Part shown: piece after piece, positions 8,331-16,770 of the stretch
How positions within the stretch are numbered: the stretch's first letter is position 1
Layout: each line of letters opens with the position of its first letter
Assembly: GCA_947472885.1 (NCBI GenBank)
Contig: CANJBX010000007.1
Location: forward strand, 18,322 to 82,321
DNA from: Hyphomicrobiaceae bacterium
GTDB lineage: Bacteria; Pseudomonadota; Alphaproteobacteria; Rhizobiales; Xanthobacteraceae
Length of the DNA stretch: 64,000 bases
Direction: 5' to 3'
Made by a program: the position numbers and the translations under genes
The notes under the pieces: model-generated
Told to the model about the DNA's origin: nothing
Databases searched by the model: none
The model's input: the letters and a program-made list of their open reading frames with translations, nothing else

Positions 8331-9398
8331 ATGAAACATCCGGCAAATGACCCGGAGGCCACATTCGCGTTTGCCGAGGTTGCCCTCCAGCAGATCAAGG
8401 CGCTGAAGCAATCGGCGCATCCGCGCAATTATGAAGTCTGGTATCACTACGCCAGCGGGCGTCACCCGACCGTCAACCAGCTCATCAATGAAATGATGGA
8501 AACCAACGGCGCGCTGTCGCAAAGCGACGTCGATGGCATCTACGACAAATACTTTTCTCCCACGCGTCAGGCTGACCGCGTCGACTCCGCGACCTCCCAG
8601 TTCATGGCGCAGGTCGACATGGTGATGAACATGATCGGCCAGGCGTCCGGCGCCGCGACCCGGCACTCCGAAAGCCTCGCCACCATGACCGACAAGCTCG
8701 GCAAGGTGACCGGCGGCGACGGGCTGCGCGCCATTGTAGAGAGCCTGGCGAAAACCGCCAAGAACATGGAAGAGAGCAATCGCGCGCTCGAGACCAACCT
8801 CAAGAACTCGAAGCAGGAAATCACCGAGCTGCACGCCAATCTCGAAGCCGTGCGCCACGAAAGCCTGACCGATCCCTTGACCGCGCTTGCCAACCGCAAG
8901 TGTTTCGACGGCGTGTTCGCCAACGCCATCGCGCAGGCCAATGCCTCGACCGAACATCTGTCGCTGCTCCTGTGCGACATCGACCACTTCAAGACCTTCA
9001 ATGATACCTTCGGCCATCTGATCGGCGATCAGGTGCTGCGCCTTGTTGCGCTGTCGCTCAAGGACAACGTCAAGGGCGCAGACCTTGCCGCGCGTTACGG
9101 CGGCGAGGAATTCGCGGTGATCCTGCCGGATACATCACTGCGTCAGGCGACCACCGTTGCCGAACATATCCGCCGCGCCGTCATGGGCCGCGAGTTGATG
9201 AAGCGCTCGACCGGCGAAAACCTTGGCCGTGTCACGATGTCGATTGGCGTCGCGACGCTGCACCCCGGCAACACCTCGGCAACATTGATTGAGCGGGCCG
9301 ACACCTGCCTCTATGCAGCGAATCGCAACGGCCGTAACCGGGTGATCTGCGAAGTCGACCCCGAAGTCGCGCCACTGACCAAGACCAGCGCGGCGTAG
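8331..9398 (+). CDS. Soluble diguanylate cyclase (coiled coil-GGDEF)
   Basis: A 355-aa cytoplasmic protein. The first half is helical without a membrane segment; a probable coiled coil at about 135-182 leads into a GGDEF domain with the active loop GGEEF at 257-261 (RYGGEEF). The I-site position reads KGAD (248-251) instead of RxxD, so allosteric feedback inhibition by cyclic di-GMP may be weak or lost. This layout (N-terminal helical domain, coiled coil, GGDEF) is common in alphaproteobacterial cyclases, where the helical part controls dimerisation. It stands alone, with its own predicted promoter and a palindromic repeat downstream. The activity is inferred from intact catalytic residues. 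Confidence 0.88.
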   Translation: MKHPANDPEATFAFAEVALQQIKALKQSAHPRNYEVWYHYASGRHPTVNQLINEMMETNGALSQSDVDGIYDKYFSPTRQADRVDSATSQFMAQVDMVMNMIGQASGAATRHSESLATMTDKLGKVTGGDGLRAIVESLAKTAKNMEESNRALETNLKNSKQEITELHANLEAVRHESLTDPLTALANRKCFDGVFANAIAQANASTEHLSLLLCDIDHFKTFNDTFGHLIGDQVLRLVALSLKDNVKGADLAARYGGEEFAVILPDTSLRQATTVAEHIRRAVMGRELMKRSTGENLGRVTMSIGVATLHPGNTSATLIERADTCLYAANRNGRNRVICEVDPEVAPLTKTSAA

Positions 9399-9413
9399 TC
9401 CGCCACATAACAC

Positions 9414-9568
9414 TCTCGTGTCCCGGACGAGCGCGTAAAGCGCGCGAAGATCCGGGACCCAGAGCTACACCCGTGCATTTCATGTTGCGCTTCGCAATTT
9501 TTGCGCTGGGTCCCGGATCTCATTCCGCTCGGGCAAGCGCCCTCGCTCCATTCGTCCGGGACACGAGA
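9414..9568. repeat. Nested palindromic intergenic element (155 bp)
   Basis: The outer arms are perfect 17-bp inverted repeats (9414-9430 with 9552-9568) built around GTCCCGGAC. The inner arms are perfect 14-bp inverted repeats (9448-9461 with 9507-9520) built around TCCGGGACCC. There is no open frame of note and no transposase. The structure fits a REP/BIME-like or MITE-like non-autonomous element of the kind common in Bradyrhizobiaceae. It also fills most of the gap between the cyclase and the 60-aa gene. Confidence 0.75.
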
Positions 9569-9659
9569 CCTGTACCCGCGCACCATTCGCTTCATGCAAA
9601 CCTTCGGAACATCGCGGACGCGCAGCCGTTGCCTCTCCAGTCAACGTCTGGAGGACAGC

Positions 9660-9842
9660 ATGAGTACGAGAAAAGCACCAAAGCGGCACGACGCCGGCAG
9701 TAAGGCCAACGAAACCGACGATGGCCTGAACGCGAGCGATGAATCCATTCGCCACGGCGCGGAAGATATCCCGACCGGCGCGAACGAGCGGCGCAAGGAC
9801 ATTCCGGTGTTCGACCGCGCGGACACGCCGCCCAAGGTCTAG
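9660..9842 (+). CDS. Small hydrophilic protein of unknown function (60 aa)
   Basis: A 60-aa, highly charged protein that starts MSTRKAPKRHD and ends TPPKV, with no signal peptide or membrane segment. It is probably largely disordered. The start is well supported: GGAGGA lies just upstream at a good distance from the ATG. A 14-bp perfect stem-loop follows and would terminate it. I do not recognise a named family. It sits alone between a palindromic repeat and the convergent DUF3309 gene. The real-gene call rests on the ribosome-binding site, the terminator and coding-like composition. Confidence 0.6.
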   Translation: MSTRKAPKRHDAGSKANETDDGLNASDESIRHGAEDIPTGANERRKDIPVFDRADTPPKV

Positions 9843-9880
9843 AGCTGCGCCGCAAAAGCAGATGGTCTTTCAAAGCATTT

Positions 9881-9925
9881 CGCCCGCCTGCTGGCATGAC
9901 CAGCAGGCGGGCGATGTATTTTCAG
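9881..9925. terminator. Bidirectional hairpin between two small convergent genes
   Basis: A perfect 14-bp stem (9881-9894 with 9900-9913, core GCCCGCCTGCTGG) has the loop CATGA and a short T-rich stretch on the plus side. It lies between the stop of the 60-aa gene and the stop of the DUF3309 gene. Confidence 0.65.
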
Positions 9926-9941
9926 CTTGTGCCGGGGCTCT

Positions 9942-10106
9942 CTAAATTCGTCCCATCAGGACAAGGATCAGGAGCACCACGATGATGAGGCCAAGTCCGC
10001 CACCGCCGTAGTAGCCGGTGCCGTAGAACCGACCGCCACCCAACCCCGAGAACCCGCCCAGCAGGGCGATGACAAGAATAATCAGAATAATTGTGCCAAG
10101 ACTCAT
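9942..10106 (-). CDS. DUF3309 small membrane protein
   Basis: A 54-aa protein that starts MSLGTIILIILVIALLGG and ends LLILVLMGRI: two hydrophobic segments (about 4-18 and 38-51) around a glycine/tyrosine-rich linker with GGG and GYYGGGG. This is the pattern of DUF3309, a tiny inner-membrane protein family widespread in Proteobacteria whose function is not established. The ATG at 10106 has GAAGGAAA about eight bases upstream. The gene is short and easy to miss, but composition, ribosome-binding site and flanking terminators agree. No partner gene is evident. Confidence 0.85.
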   Translation of the reverse strand: MSLGTIILIILVIALLGGFSGLGGGRFYGTGYYGGGGLGLIIVVLLILVLMGRI

Positions 10107-10177
10107 AGGCGTTTTCCTTCTTGTTCGGCTGTTCCGCCGCCTGTCAATTCGCGAAACGGTAATGGGTTCCCTGAATC

Positions 10178-10206
10178 AAAAAACCCGGCCGCTCAAGGGG
10201 GCCGGG
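10178..10206 (-). terminator. Rho-independent terminator for the 62-aa gene
   Basis: On the minus strand the arms CCCGGCC and GGCCGGG close a 9-base loop and are followed by six T residues (10178-10183 read on the minus strand). It lies 65 bases after the stop at 10272 and supports transcription of that small gene. Confidence 0.75.
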
Positions 10207-10271
10207 CTTCGAGGACGAGCTACTCCAGCCGCCGCCGGGACGCTTTTCTGAACAGCGTGGGGACGAAGCCG

Positions 10272-10460
10272 TTACTTCCTGGCCGCCGATTTCGAGATTA
10301 CCGCGCCAACCCGGTCCTTCACTTTCTGGTCAAAGAACGGATCGTCCATGTCATGCGGCGCATCGGCGGCAGGATCATGGACGATGACTTCCGGCGCCGG
10401 CTTGCGCTTGAGCCTCGCCAGCGCCGACAACAGGTGGTTGAGGGTTTCCGGGATATCCAT
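10272..10460 (-). CDS. Small hypothetical protein (62 aa)
   Basis: A 62-aa soluble protein that starts MDIPETLNHLLSALARLKRK and ends SKSAARK. The first 20 residues look like one amphipathic helix; a Pro/Asp-rich middle (DPAADAPHDMDDP) follows, then a basic end. There is no signal peptide. The ribosome-binding site is weak, but a clear terminator lies just downstream on the same strand, which makes a real gene likely. I do not recognise the family and see no functional link to its neighbours. Confidence 0.55.
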   Translation of the reverse strand: MDIPETLNHLLSALARLKRKPAPEVIVHDPAADAPHDMDDPFFDQKVKDRVGAVISKSAARK

Positions 10461-10514
10461 GGGGACATCAACCGGCGAGAGGCCGATTAGGTTCCGTCAG
10501 CTTTCAGACATCTT

Positions 10515-10557
10515 GCCACCGTCCCGCCCGGCGCAAAGCACCGGGCGGGACGGTGGC
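10515..10557. terminator. Perfect 17-bp stem-loop at the end of the TRAP receptor gene
   Basis: A perfect 17-bp inverted repeat (10515-10531 with 10541-10557, core CCGTCCCGCCCGG) has a 9-base loop and lies just past the stop of the dctP-like gene on the minus strand. Neither side has a strong T-run, so it may end transcription with Rho or mainly protect the mRNA 3' end. Confidence 0.5.
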
Positions 10558-10564
10558 CAGCTAA

Positions 10565-11605
10565 CTACGACCCCGCCTTGTACTTGGCGATGATCTCCTT
10601 GAACTCCGCCAGCGCCTTGTCGCCATCTACATTCTTTTTCTTGACGTTGCCCATCCACTCCCCAACCAGCGGCGCGGCGGCGTCTTTCCATTCCTTGCGC
10701 TGCGCGTCGGTCAGACGATAAACCTCATGGTCAGGCAATGCTTTGATCTTGGCGATGCCGCCATGCTCGAAATCCGACCAGGGACCGGCAAACTTCGCGG
10801 CCCATTCGGTCGAACAGTGATCGTCGATGACTTTCTTCTGCGCCGCCGACATCTGGTTGTACTTGTCCTTGTTCATCACATTGACGAACGGCGTCGCGTA
10901 AAGCCCCTCTTCCATGTGGTACTTCGTGACCTTGTCGATGCCAAACAGCATGATCGAACCCCACGGGAAGGTCACGCCTTCCGCAACGCCCTTCTCGATG
11001 ATGTCACGCACCTGCGGCGCGGAGCCCTGCACGTTGGTGCCGCCGAGCTTGGTGATGAAGCTCGCCATCATGGCGTGTGCAGGGCGGATCTTCATGCCCT
11101 TCACATCGCCCGGCACCACAATCTTCTTGTCCCTGGTGTGGAAGTCGCCCGGATCGTGGATGAAGGCGAAGCACATCTTCACGTCGCTCATCTCGGCTGG
11201 CGCGTACTTGCGATACCACTCGTCTAGCGCGGGCGTGCCGTTCTTGTTCGACAGCAGGAACGGCAGCGCACCGGCGTCGATCACGGGGAAGCGGCCGGGC
11301 TGGTAGCCGGGGCTGACGTAGGTGATGTCGGCGATGCCGTCACGCGCCATGTCGTAATGATCGAACGCCTTGCCGAGTTGCTCGGCCGGATAGATGGTGA
11401 ATTTCAGGGTGCCGTTCGACGCCTTGGTCATCGAGGCCGACCACTCCTCGAACGCCTTTTGCAGCGGATGCGTCGTCGGCGACCATGTGCCGATCTTGAG
11501 GTCGAAGGTCTTGTCTTGCGCACGCGCAGGCGCGGCGCCGATCAGCGCGGCAAGCCCCGCCGCCGCCAGCAGGCCAAGCGCAGTTTTGGATGTGGCAAAT
11601 CGCAT
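10565..11605 (-). CDS. TRAP transporter solute-binding protein, DctP family
   Basis: A 346-aa periplasmic binding protein. The signal peptide spans about residues 1-29 (ending ARAQ); the mature part follows the DctP fold, with the early segment LKIGTWSPTTHPLQKAFEEW, the middle segment PGDVKGMKIR and the substrate-loop region FPWGSIMLF. TRAP receptors capture carboxylates or related anions and hand them to a DctQM sodium-coupled permease. No dctQ or dctM is present in the window, so the permease must be elsewhere. Substrate unknown. It lies downstream of the TfoX-like gene on the same strand, 116 bp away, and is probably a separate unit. Confidence 0.88.
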   Translation of the reverse strand: MRFATSKTALGLLAAAGLAALIGAAPARAQDKTFDLKIGTWSPTTHPLQKAFEEWSASMTKASNGTLKFTIYPAEQLGKAFDHYDMARDGIADITYVSPGYQPGRFPVIDAGALPFLLSNKNGTPALDEWYRKYAPAEMSDVKMCFAFIHDPGDFHTRDKKIVVPGDVKGMKIRPAHAMMASFITKLGGTNVQGSAPQVRDIIEKGVAEGVTFPWGSIMLFGIDKVTKYHMEEGLYATPFVNVMNKDKYNQMSAAQKKVIDDHCSTEWAAKFAGPWSDFEHGGIAKIKALPDHEVYRLTDAQRKEWKDAAAPLVGEWMGNVKKKNVDGDKALAEFKEIIAKYKAGS

Positions 11606-11721
11606 GAACGTCTCCCGTGTGATGTTCGATTCCAGCTGGCTACTCCGGCCGGATCGAACTTGGCGATATTCTGCGCCGGGAAGTTGCCGTTGCGAAGCCC
11701 GGCTGCGGATAATCGGGCCAA

Positions 11722-12198
11722 TTACCGCGAAGCTGCGACGTTGCGCCGCCGTACGCGCATGGTGGGCTTTTTGCCTGCAAGAGCGGCCTTGCGTGCGGGC
11801 TTTTTCGCGGGCCGCTTTGCCGGCGCTTTGGGCTGCGCCTTCACGCGCGGCCTGGGTTTGGGCTTGGCGGCCTTTTTGCGCCGCGCCACGTCGAGCGCAC
11901 GCTGCGCAAAACGCGCCGCTTCATCCGGATCGTCATAGAGCCGTTCGGGCATCCGCCAGAACGGCGTCGCCTCCGGGTCGCGGCGGCGCATCTTTTTGGC
12001 GTAAGGATAGACGAACGGCTTTGAGCCTTCGTCCTTGAACTCCGGGATCGTCTCCGGGTCGATGCGCAGATAAACGACGCCCTCGAATACGATGGCGAAG
12101 GTCAGCCCGTCCGCAATAACGCCGGCGCCGCCGAACATGCGGCGCACTTCGACCGGGCGGAATTGCGAGAACAGTTCGCGGATGTGATCGGGGTCCAT
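11722..12198 (-). CDS. TfoX N-terminal domain protein with a basic Lys/Ala/Pro tail
   Basis: A 158-aa protein. Residues 1 to about 105 match the TfoX N-terminal domain, with the hallmark RRMFGGAGVIADGLTFAIV and YLRID segments. From about 106 the chain becomes a low-complexity tail of KPAKK, PKAPAKRP and similar repeats, resembling histone H1-like tails, and very likely binds DNA or RNA without sequence specificity. TfoX/Sxy proteins activate competence genes in gammaproteobacteria; that role should not be assumed here. It is the last gene of the suf direction, 39 bp after sufA, and may be cotranscribed. Confidence 0.82.
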   Translation of the reverse strand: MDPDHIRELFSQFRPVEVRRMFGGAGVIADGLTFAIVFEGVVYLRIDPETIPEFKDEGSKPFVYPYAKKMRRRDPEATPFWRMPERLYDDPDEAARFAQRALDVARRKKAAKPKPRPRVKAQPKAPAKRPAKKPARKAALAGKKPTMRVRRRNVAASR

Positions 12199-12237
12199 TG
12201 GACGTGCCCCCGCGGTGCCTAGTGCGCGTGCAAAACC

Positions 12238-12633
12238 TTAATGGGCATGATCGTGCGCAGGCTCGCCAGCCGGCGTTATCGCGACCGAGGTGCCGCAGCC
12301 GCAGGCCGAAGTCTGGTTCGGATTGTTGAACACGAAACCTGACGTGAGCTTGTCGACCTTGAAATCCATCTCGGTGCCCAAGAGGAACAATACGGCCTTG
12401 GGATCGATCAGCAGCTTGACGCCCTTGTCCTCGACCACCTCATCGGTGGCGTTGACGGCATCGGCGTATTCCATGGTGTATTCCATGCCGGCGCAGCCGC
12501 CGTTCTTGACGCCGACGCGCACGCCCGCGACCGGGCGTTCGGCCTTGGCCAGAATGCCGCGAATATGCTCGGCGGCGTTCTCGGTGAGACGCATCACCTG
12601 CGGGCGCGGACGCGGCTTGATCGGCGTATTCAT
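12238..12633 (-). CDS. sufA: Iron-sulfur cluster A-type carrier SufA/IscA
   Basis: A 131-aa A-type carrier that accepts an Fe-S cluster from the SufBCD scaffold and passes it to target proteins. The three conserved cysteines are present: C47 (NGGCAG), C111 and C113 (ACGCGTS). It is slightly longer than usual because of a proline/arginine-rich start and a histidine-rich end (HDHAH), which might help metal binding. It is 127 bp downstream of sufT on the same strand, at the end of the suf gene series. ErpA/IscA naming is possible, but location in the suf cluster favours SufA. Confidence 0.92.
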   Translation of the reverse strand: MNTPIKPRPRPQVMRLTENAAEHIRGILAKAERPVAGVRVGVKNGGCAGMEYTMEYADAVNATDEVVEDKGVKLLIDPKAVLFLLGTEMDFKVDKLTSGFVFNNPNQTSACGCGTSVAITPAGEPAHDHAH

Positions 12634-12760
12634 TTCAGTCTCCCCGGGTTCAAGACCCAGAATCCGAATTGAACGGTACAGCTAAAATAACAACGATTCC
12701 TGTAAATTGAAGGTCGTCCGCGCGCACCCGGCGCAGGGTCGATCCCCGATTTGCAGACGA

Positions 12761-13177
12761 TTACCACATATTCAGAACGACTCTGGCCTCGTCGGTCATG
12801 CGGCTGGGGTCCCACGGCGGGTCCCAGACCACCGAAACCTTGACCGGACCGACGCCGGCAACGCTCGCTACCGCGTTTTCGACCATGATCGGCAGTTCCT
12901 GCGCCGACGGACAATTCGGCGTCGTCAGGGTCATGTCCACGCTCACGGCGCGGTCGTCGGCGATGTCGATCTTGTAGATCAGGCCCAGCTCGTAGATATC
13001 CGCCGGGATTTCCGGGTCATAGACGGTCTTGAGCGCGCCGACGATGTCGTCGGTGAGCTTGGACAGTTCCTCGCTCGTCGGCGCGGTCGCGGGTGCGGCG
13101 ACGGCAGCAACCGGCGTTTCCGCTACAGGCGCGGCATTCGGATCCTTGATTTCGTTGTTGTCAGAATTCTGGGTCAT
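12761..13177 (-). CDS. sufT: SUF system Fe-S assembly protein, DUF59/MIP18 (SufT-like)
   Basis: A 138-aa protein. A 35-residue Ala/Pro/Val-rich leader of unknown role precedes the DUF59 domain (about 38-138), with the family marks DPEIPADIYELGLIY, TLTTPNCPSAQELP (conserved Cys) and VVWDPPWDPSRMT. Family members help mature Fe-S proteins. Its ATG overlaps the sufS stop by 4 bp (ATGA), so the two are translationally coupled. The sufT name follows common usage for DUF59 genes within suf clusters. Confidence 0.9.
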   Translation of the reverse strand: MTQNSDNNEIKDPNAAPVAETPVAAVAAPATAPTSEELSKLTDDIVGALKTVYDPEIPADIYELGLIYKIDIADDRAVSVDMTLTTPNCPSAQELPIMVENAVASVAGVGPVKVSVVWDPPWDPSRMTDEARVVLNMW

Positions 13178-14412
13178 GCGAACACACTCTGCGCTTTGAT
13201 GAGGGCCGCCACGAGGGCATCGACTTCCTCGCGGGTATTATACATCGCAAAAGACGCCCGGCATGTGGCGGTGACGCCATACCGCGCCAGCAGCGGCATG
13301 TTGCAATGGGTGCCGGCCCGGACGGCGACGCCTGCCTGGTCGATCAGGGTCGCGATATCGTGCGGATGCGCGCCTTTCATCTCGAAGGAGACAATCGGCC
13401 CCTTGTTTTTGGCATTGCCGAAAATCCGGATCGCATTCATTTCGCCCAGCCGCTCATGGGCGTAGCGCACCAGGTCATGCTCATGGGCGCGGATATTCGC
13501 CTTGCCGATGCTGTTGATATAGTCGATGGCGGCACCCAGCCCCGCCGCCTGCACGATCGGCGGCGTACCGGCCTCGAACCGATGCGGCGGCTCGCCGTAG
13601 GTCACGCGGTCTTCCGAGACTTCGCGGATCATCTCGCCGCCGCCATTGAATGGCCGCATGGCGGAGAGCCGCTCATATTTGCCATATAGCGCGCCGATGC
13701 CGGTCGGCCCATAAATCTTGTGCCCGGTACAGACATAGAAATCGCAATCAATATCCTGCACATCCACATCAAGATGCACCGCGCCCTGCGAGCCGTCGAT
13801 CAGCACCGGAATGCCGCGCGCCTTGCATAGCGCAACCGCTTCCTTCACCGGCACGACCGTGCCGAGCGCATTCGACATGTGCGTCAACGCGACCATCTTG
13901 GTCTTCGGCGTCAGCAGCTTTTCGAATTCCTCCAGCAGGAAATTGCCTTCGTTGTCGATGGGCGCCCACTTGATGACCGCGCCATGGCGCTCGCGCAGGA
14001 AATGCCACGGCACGATGTTGGAATGGTGCTCCATGATCGACAGCACGATCTCGTCGCCGGCCGCCTTGATCTGGTCGCGCCCGAACGTATAGGCCACGAG
14101 GTTGATCGCCTCGGTGGCGTTGCGCGTGAAGATGATTTCTTCCGGACGTTTTGCGCCAAGGAACGCCCGCACCTTCTCGCGTCCGCCCTCGTAGGCTTCC
14201 GTCGCCGCATTGGCGAGGTAATGCAGCCCGCGGTGCACGTTGGCGTATTCGCTCGTATAGGCCTGCTGGATACGGTCGAGTACCACTTGCGGCTTATGCG
14301 CCGACGCCGCGTTGTCGAGATAGACGAGCGGCTTGCCATAGACCTGCATGGCGAGGATCGGGAAATCCTTGCGGATGCGCGCGACGTCGTAGGTTGAGGT
14401 TTTCTGGTCCAT
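13174..14412 (-). CDS. sufS: SufS-type cysteine desulfurase
   Basis: A 412-aa PLP enzyme of the group II cysteine desulfurases, which convert L-cysteine to L-alanine and deliver persulfide sulfur for Fe-S assembly. The PLP lysine is in TGHKIYGP, and the catalytic cysteine lies near the end in ATCRASF. ATG 14412 (GGAG about nine bases upstream) is preferred to an in-frame GTG at 14427 because the family begins with a short tail before YDVARIRKDFP. No sufE or sufU partner is visible in the window. It is separated from sufD by a 205-bp gap filled by a palindromic repeat and overlaps sufT by 4 bp. Confidence 0.95.
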   Translation of the reverse strand: MDQKTSTYDVARIRKDFPILAMQVYGKPLVYLDNAASAHKPQVVLDRIQQAYTSEYANVHRGLHYLANAATEAYEGGREKVRAFLGAKRPEEIIFTRNATEAINLVAYTFGRDQIKAAGDEIVLSIMEHHSNIVPWHFLRERHGAVIKWAPIDNEGNFLLEEFEKLLTPKTKMVALTHMSNALGTVVPVKEAVALCKARGIPVLIDGSQGAVHLDVDVQDIDCDFYVCTGHKIYGPTGIGALYGKYERLSAMRPFNGGGEMIREVSEDRVTYGEPPHRFEAGTPPIVQAAGLGAAIDYINSIGKANIRAHEHDLVRYAHERLGEMNAIRIFGNAKNKGPIVSFEMKGAHPHDIATLIDQAGVAVRAGTHCNMPLLARYGVTATCRASFAMYNTREEVDALVAALIKAQSVFA

Positions 14413-14439
14413 CACAAAACGCTCCACGCAAACGGTCTC

Positions 14440-14594
14440 TCACTCCCTCTCCCCGCAAAGCCCGTTGAAGACGGGCGTGAACGCCCTTTCGCTGGGGAGA
14501 GGGTTGGGGTGAGGGGCAACTTTCCTTGCAGAAAGCCCCTCACCCGGCGCGGAAGACGCGCCGACCTCTCCCCGTAAACGGGGAGAGGTGAAGC
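14440..14594. repeat. Palindromic intergenic element inside the suf operon, copy 1
   Basis: The outer arms are CCTCTCCCCG (14446-14455) and CGGGGAGAGG (14579-14588); the inner arms are GGTGAGGGGC (14508-14517) and GCCCCTCACC (14534-14543); further short hairpins lie between. No gene is present. Its core GGGGTGAGGGG...CCCCTCACCCGG is shared with the element at 16771-16903, so both belong to one repeat family. As RNA it would form a large branched hairpin between sufD and sufS. Confidence 0.75.
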
Positions 14595-14617
14595 AAGAAA
14601 CGTCGCCACTAAATTCA

Positions 14618-15955
14618 TCACACCCGCGCCCCCAGCCACCGCACCGTCGCGAACATCAGCGCATCGCGCAGGCCGTCGTGCGCAATCGTCTCGATGGCAT
14701 CGCCGACGAACGACTGGATCAGCAAAGCCTCCGCCTCATGCTCGGGAATGCCGCGCGCCATCAGGTAGAATTTCAAATTCTCGTCCAACGCGCCCGCCGT
14801 CGCGCCATGGCCGCATTGCACATCGTCGGCAAAGATTTCCAGTTCGGGCTTGCTGTCGGCTTCGGCGTCATCCGACAACAGCAGCGCCCGCGTCATCATG
14901 CGCGCATCGGTCTTCTGGGCATTCTGGCGCACCACGATCTTGCCCTGGAACACGTTGCGGCTCTCATCATCCAGCACCGCCTTGAACACTTCGCGGCTGG
15001 TGCAGCCGCCGACGGCGTGATCCAGCACCAGCGTCGTATCGGCATGTTGCGTGCCGCGCTGAAGCGAAGCGCCCGCCAGCATCACGTTGGCGTTCTTGCC
15101 GCTGCAGGTCACGAACAGCTGGTTGCGCGTCACCGCGCTGCCGATATTGAAAATGAAGTCGCGAAGCTGCGCTCCCTCGCCGACATCGGCGATCAGGGTC
15201 GCGATATGCAGCGCCCTGGCGCCCTCAGCCCCGACCTTGACGCGATTTACTTCGGCGCGATCGCCGACCACGAGGTTGAGCGCCGTGCTGACCTGATAAT
15301 CGACGTCATCCGCGCCTTCGTGACTTTCGACCAGCGTCACCTTTGCGCCGGCCTCGACGATCATCTGCGAGCGGGTAAACGTCGCGGTGGCGGCACTGCC
15401 TGAGTGCGAGAACACCAGATGGATCGGCTTGTCGACCACGGTGCCTTTGGCAATGCGGATCACCGCGCCGTCGGTCATCATCGCGGTGTTGAGCGCGAGC
15501 GCGGCGTCGTCGCCACCGGCCTGCGGGGCTTCCGGCGGCGCGAAAGCCGAGCCGGCATCGTTACGCGCCAGCATGTCGGCGAGCGATACCATCGTAACAC
15601 CGGCGAGAAAATCCACCGCGTCCGAGAGTTCCGGCACGAAAGCGCCATCGGCGAATACCAGCCGGTGCATTGGCACGCCCGACACCAGTCCGCCGGAATG
15701 CTTGGCGCGGTCTTTCGCTGCCGCGTCCGGCGGCGCGGCGAGCGGCTTGGCGTCGCGCATCAGCACGCGCAGGTCGGTATGTTTCCATTCCTCGATGCGG
15801 CGGTGCGGCAGGCCACGGCGCTCGAACAGCTTGAATGCCTGCTCGCGTTCGCCCGCGGTCTGCGGGCCGCCCGGCAGCCGCGACTTGCTCGCGGCGAAAT
15901 TCGCCGCCAGCGCGCTCTCGGCCGCCGTCTTGATCTGTTTGACTTCGGCGTTCAT
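14618..15955 (-). CDS. sufD: Fe-S cluster assembly protein SufD
   Basis: A 445-aa SufD, a partner of SufB and SufC in the SufBC2D scaffold on which Fe-S clusters are built. The N-terminal helical part (GLPHRRIEEWKHTDLRVL, about 48-65) and the beta-helix core are recognisable, ending with the conserved region GIPEHEAEALLIQSFVGDA, as in SufB/SufD. The length is normal. Its start lies 3 bp after the sufC stop, so it is tightly coupled to sufC. A 205-bp repeat-filled gap follows before sufS. Confidence 0.94.
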   Translation of the reverse strand: MNAEVKQIKTAAESALAANFAASKSRLPGGPQTAGEREQAFKLFERRGLPHRRIEEWKHTDLRVLMRDAKPLAAPPDAAAKDRAKHSGGLVSGVPMHRLVFADGAFVPELSDAVDFLAGVTMVSLADMLARNDAGSAFAPPEAPQAGGDDAALALNTAMMTDGAVIRIAKGTVVDKPIHLVFSHSGSAATATFTRSQMIVEAGAKVTLVESHEGADDVDYQVSTALNLVVGDRAEVNRVKVGAEGARALHIATLIADVGEGAQLRDFIFNIGSAVTRNQLFVTCSGKNANVMLAGASLQRGTQHADTTLVLDHAVGGCTSREVFKAVLDDESRNVFQGKIVVRQNAQKTDARMMTRALLLSDDAEADSKPELEIFADDVQCGHGATAGALDENLKFYLMARGIPEHEAEALLIQSFVGDAIETIAHDGLRDALMFATVRWLGARV

Positions 15956-15958
15956 GCG

Positions 15959-16714
15959 TTACGCCGCCTCGTCCTGGAATGCCGCATAGCCATTGGCTTC
16001 GAGTTCGAGCGCCAGTTCCTTGCCGCCGGTCTTGGCGATGCGGCCCTTGGCCAGCACATGGACAATATCCGGCACGATGTAGTCGAGCAGCCGCTGATAA
16101 TGCGTGATGACGACGAAGCCGCGCTCCGGCGAACGCAACTGATTGACGCCTTCGGCGACAATCTTGAGCGCGTCGATGTCGAGGCCTGAATCCGTTTCGT
16201 CCAGCACGCAGAGCTTGGGCTCGAGGAGCGCCATCTGCAGCACTTCGTTGCGCTTCTTCTCGCCGCCGGAAAATCCGACATTGACCGGACGGCGCAGCAT
16301 TTCCTGCGCGATGCCGAGCTTGGCTGCGCCATCGCGCACGCGCTTCATGAAATCGGGCGTCGTCAGTTCCGGTTCGCCGCGCTTCTTGCGCTGCGAATTG
16401 AGCGCCGTGCGCAAGAACGTCATGGTCGCAACGCCGGGAATTTCGAGCGGATACTGGAAAGCGAGGAACACACCCATGGCGGCGCGCTCGTCGGCGGGCA
16501 ACTCCAGCAGGTTCTTGCCCTCGAACAGCACTTCGCCGCCGGTGACTTCGTAACCGGCCTTGCCCGAAAGGACGTGCGCCAGCGTCGACTTGCCCGCGCC
16601 GTTCGGCCCCATGATGGCGTGAACCTCGCCCTTGTTCACGGTGAGGTTGAGGCCATTGAGAATCTGGCGGCTATCGACCACGACCGACAGATTTTTGATT
16701 TCAAGCATTGCCAC
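15959..16714 (-). CDS. sufC: Fe-S cluster assembly ATPase SufC
   Basis: A 251-aa ABC-type ATPase that powers the SufBCD scaffold. Walker A is GPNGAGKST, the SufC signature is [10 protein letters not shown], and Walker B is [11 protein letters not shown]. The start is GTG 16714, with AAGGA seven bases upstream; an ATG two codons later (16708) would fit the family equally well but has a worse-placed ribosome-binding site. It is followed by sufD after 3 bp. Upstream, 231 bp with a long palindrome separate it from the unknown 117-aa gene. Confidence 0.95.
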   Translation of the reverse strand: MAMLEIKNLSVVVDSRQILNGLNLTVNKGEVHAIMGPNGAGKSTLAHVLSGKAGYEVTGGEVLFEGKNLLELPADERAAMGVFLAFQYPLEIPGVATMTFLRTALNSQRKKRGEPELTTPDFMKRVRDGAAKLGIAQEMLRRPVNVGFSGGEKKRNEVLQMALLEPKLCVLDETDSGLDIDALKIVAEGVNQLRSPERGFVVITHYQRLLDYIVPDIVHVLAKGRIAKTGGKELALELEANGYAAFQDEAA

Positions 16715-16770
16715 GACTTAATCCTTCAACTTTCTATCTCTACACACGCCTCCGCCCATGCAGGCGGTCA

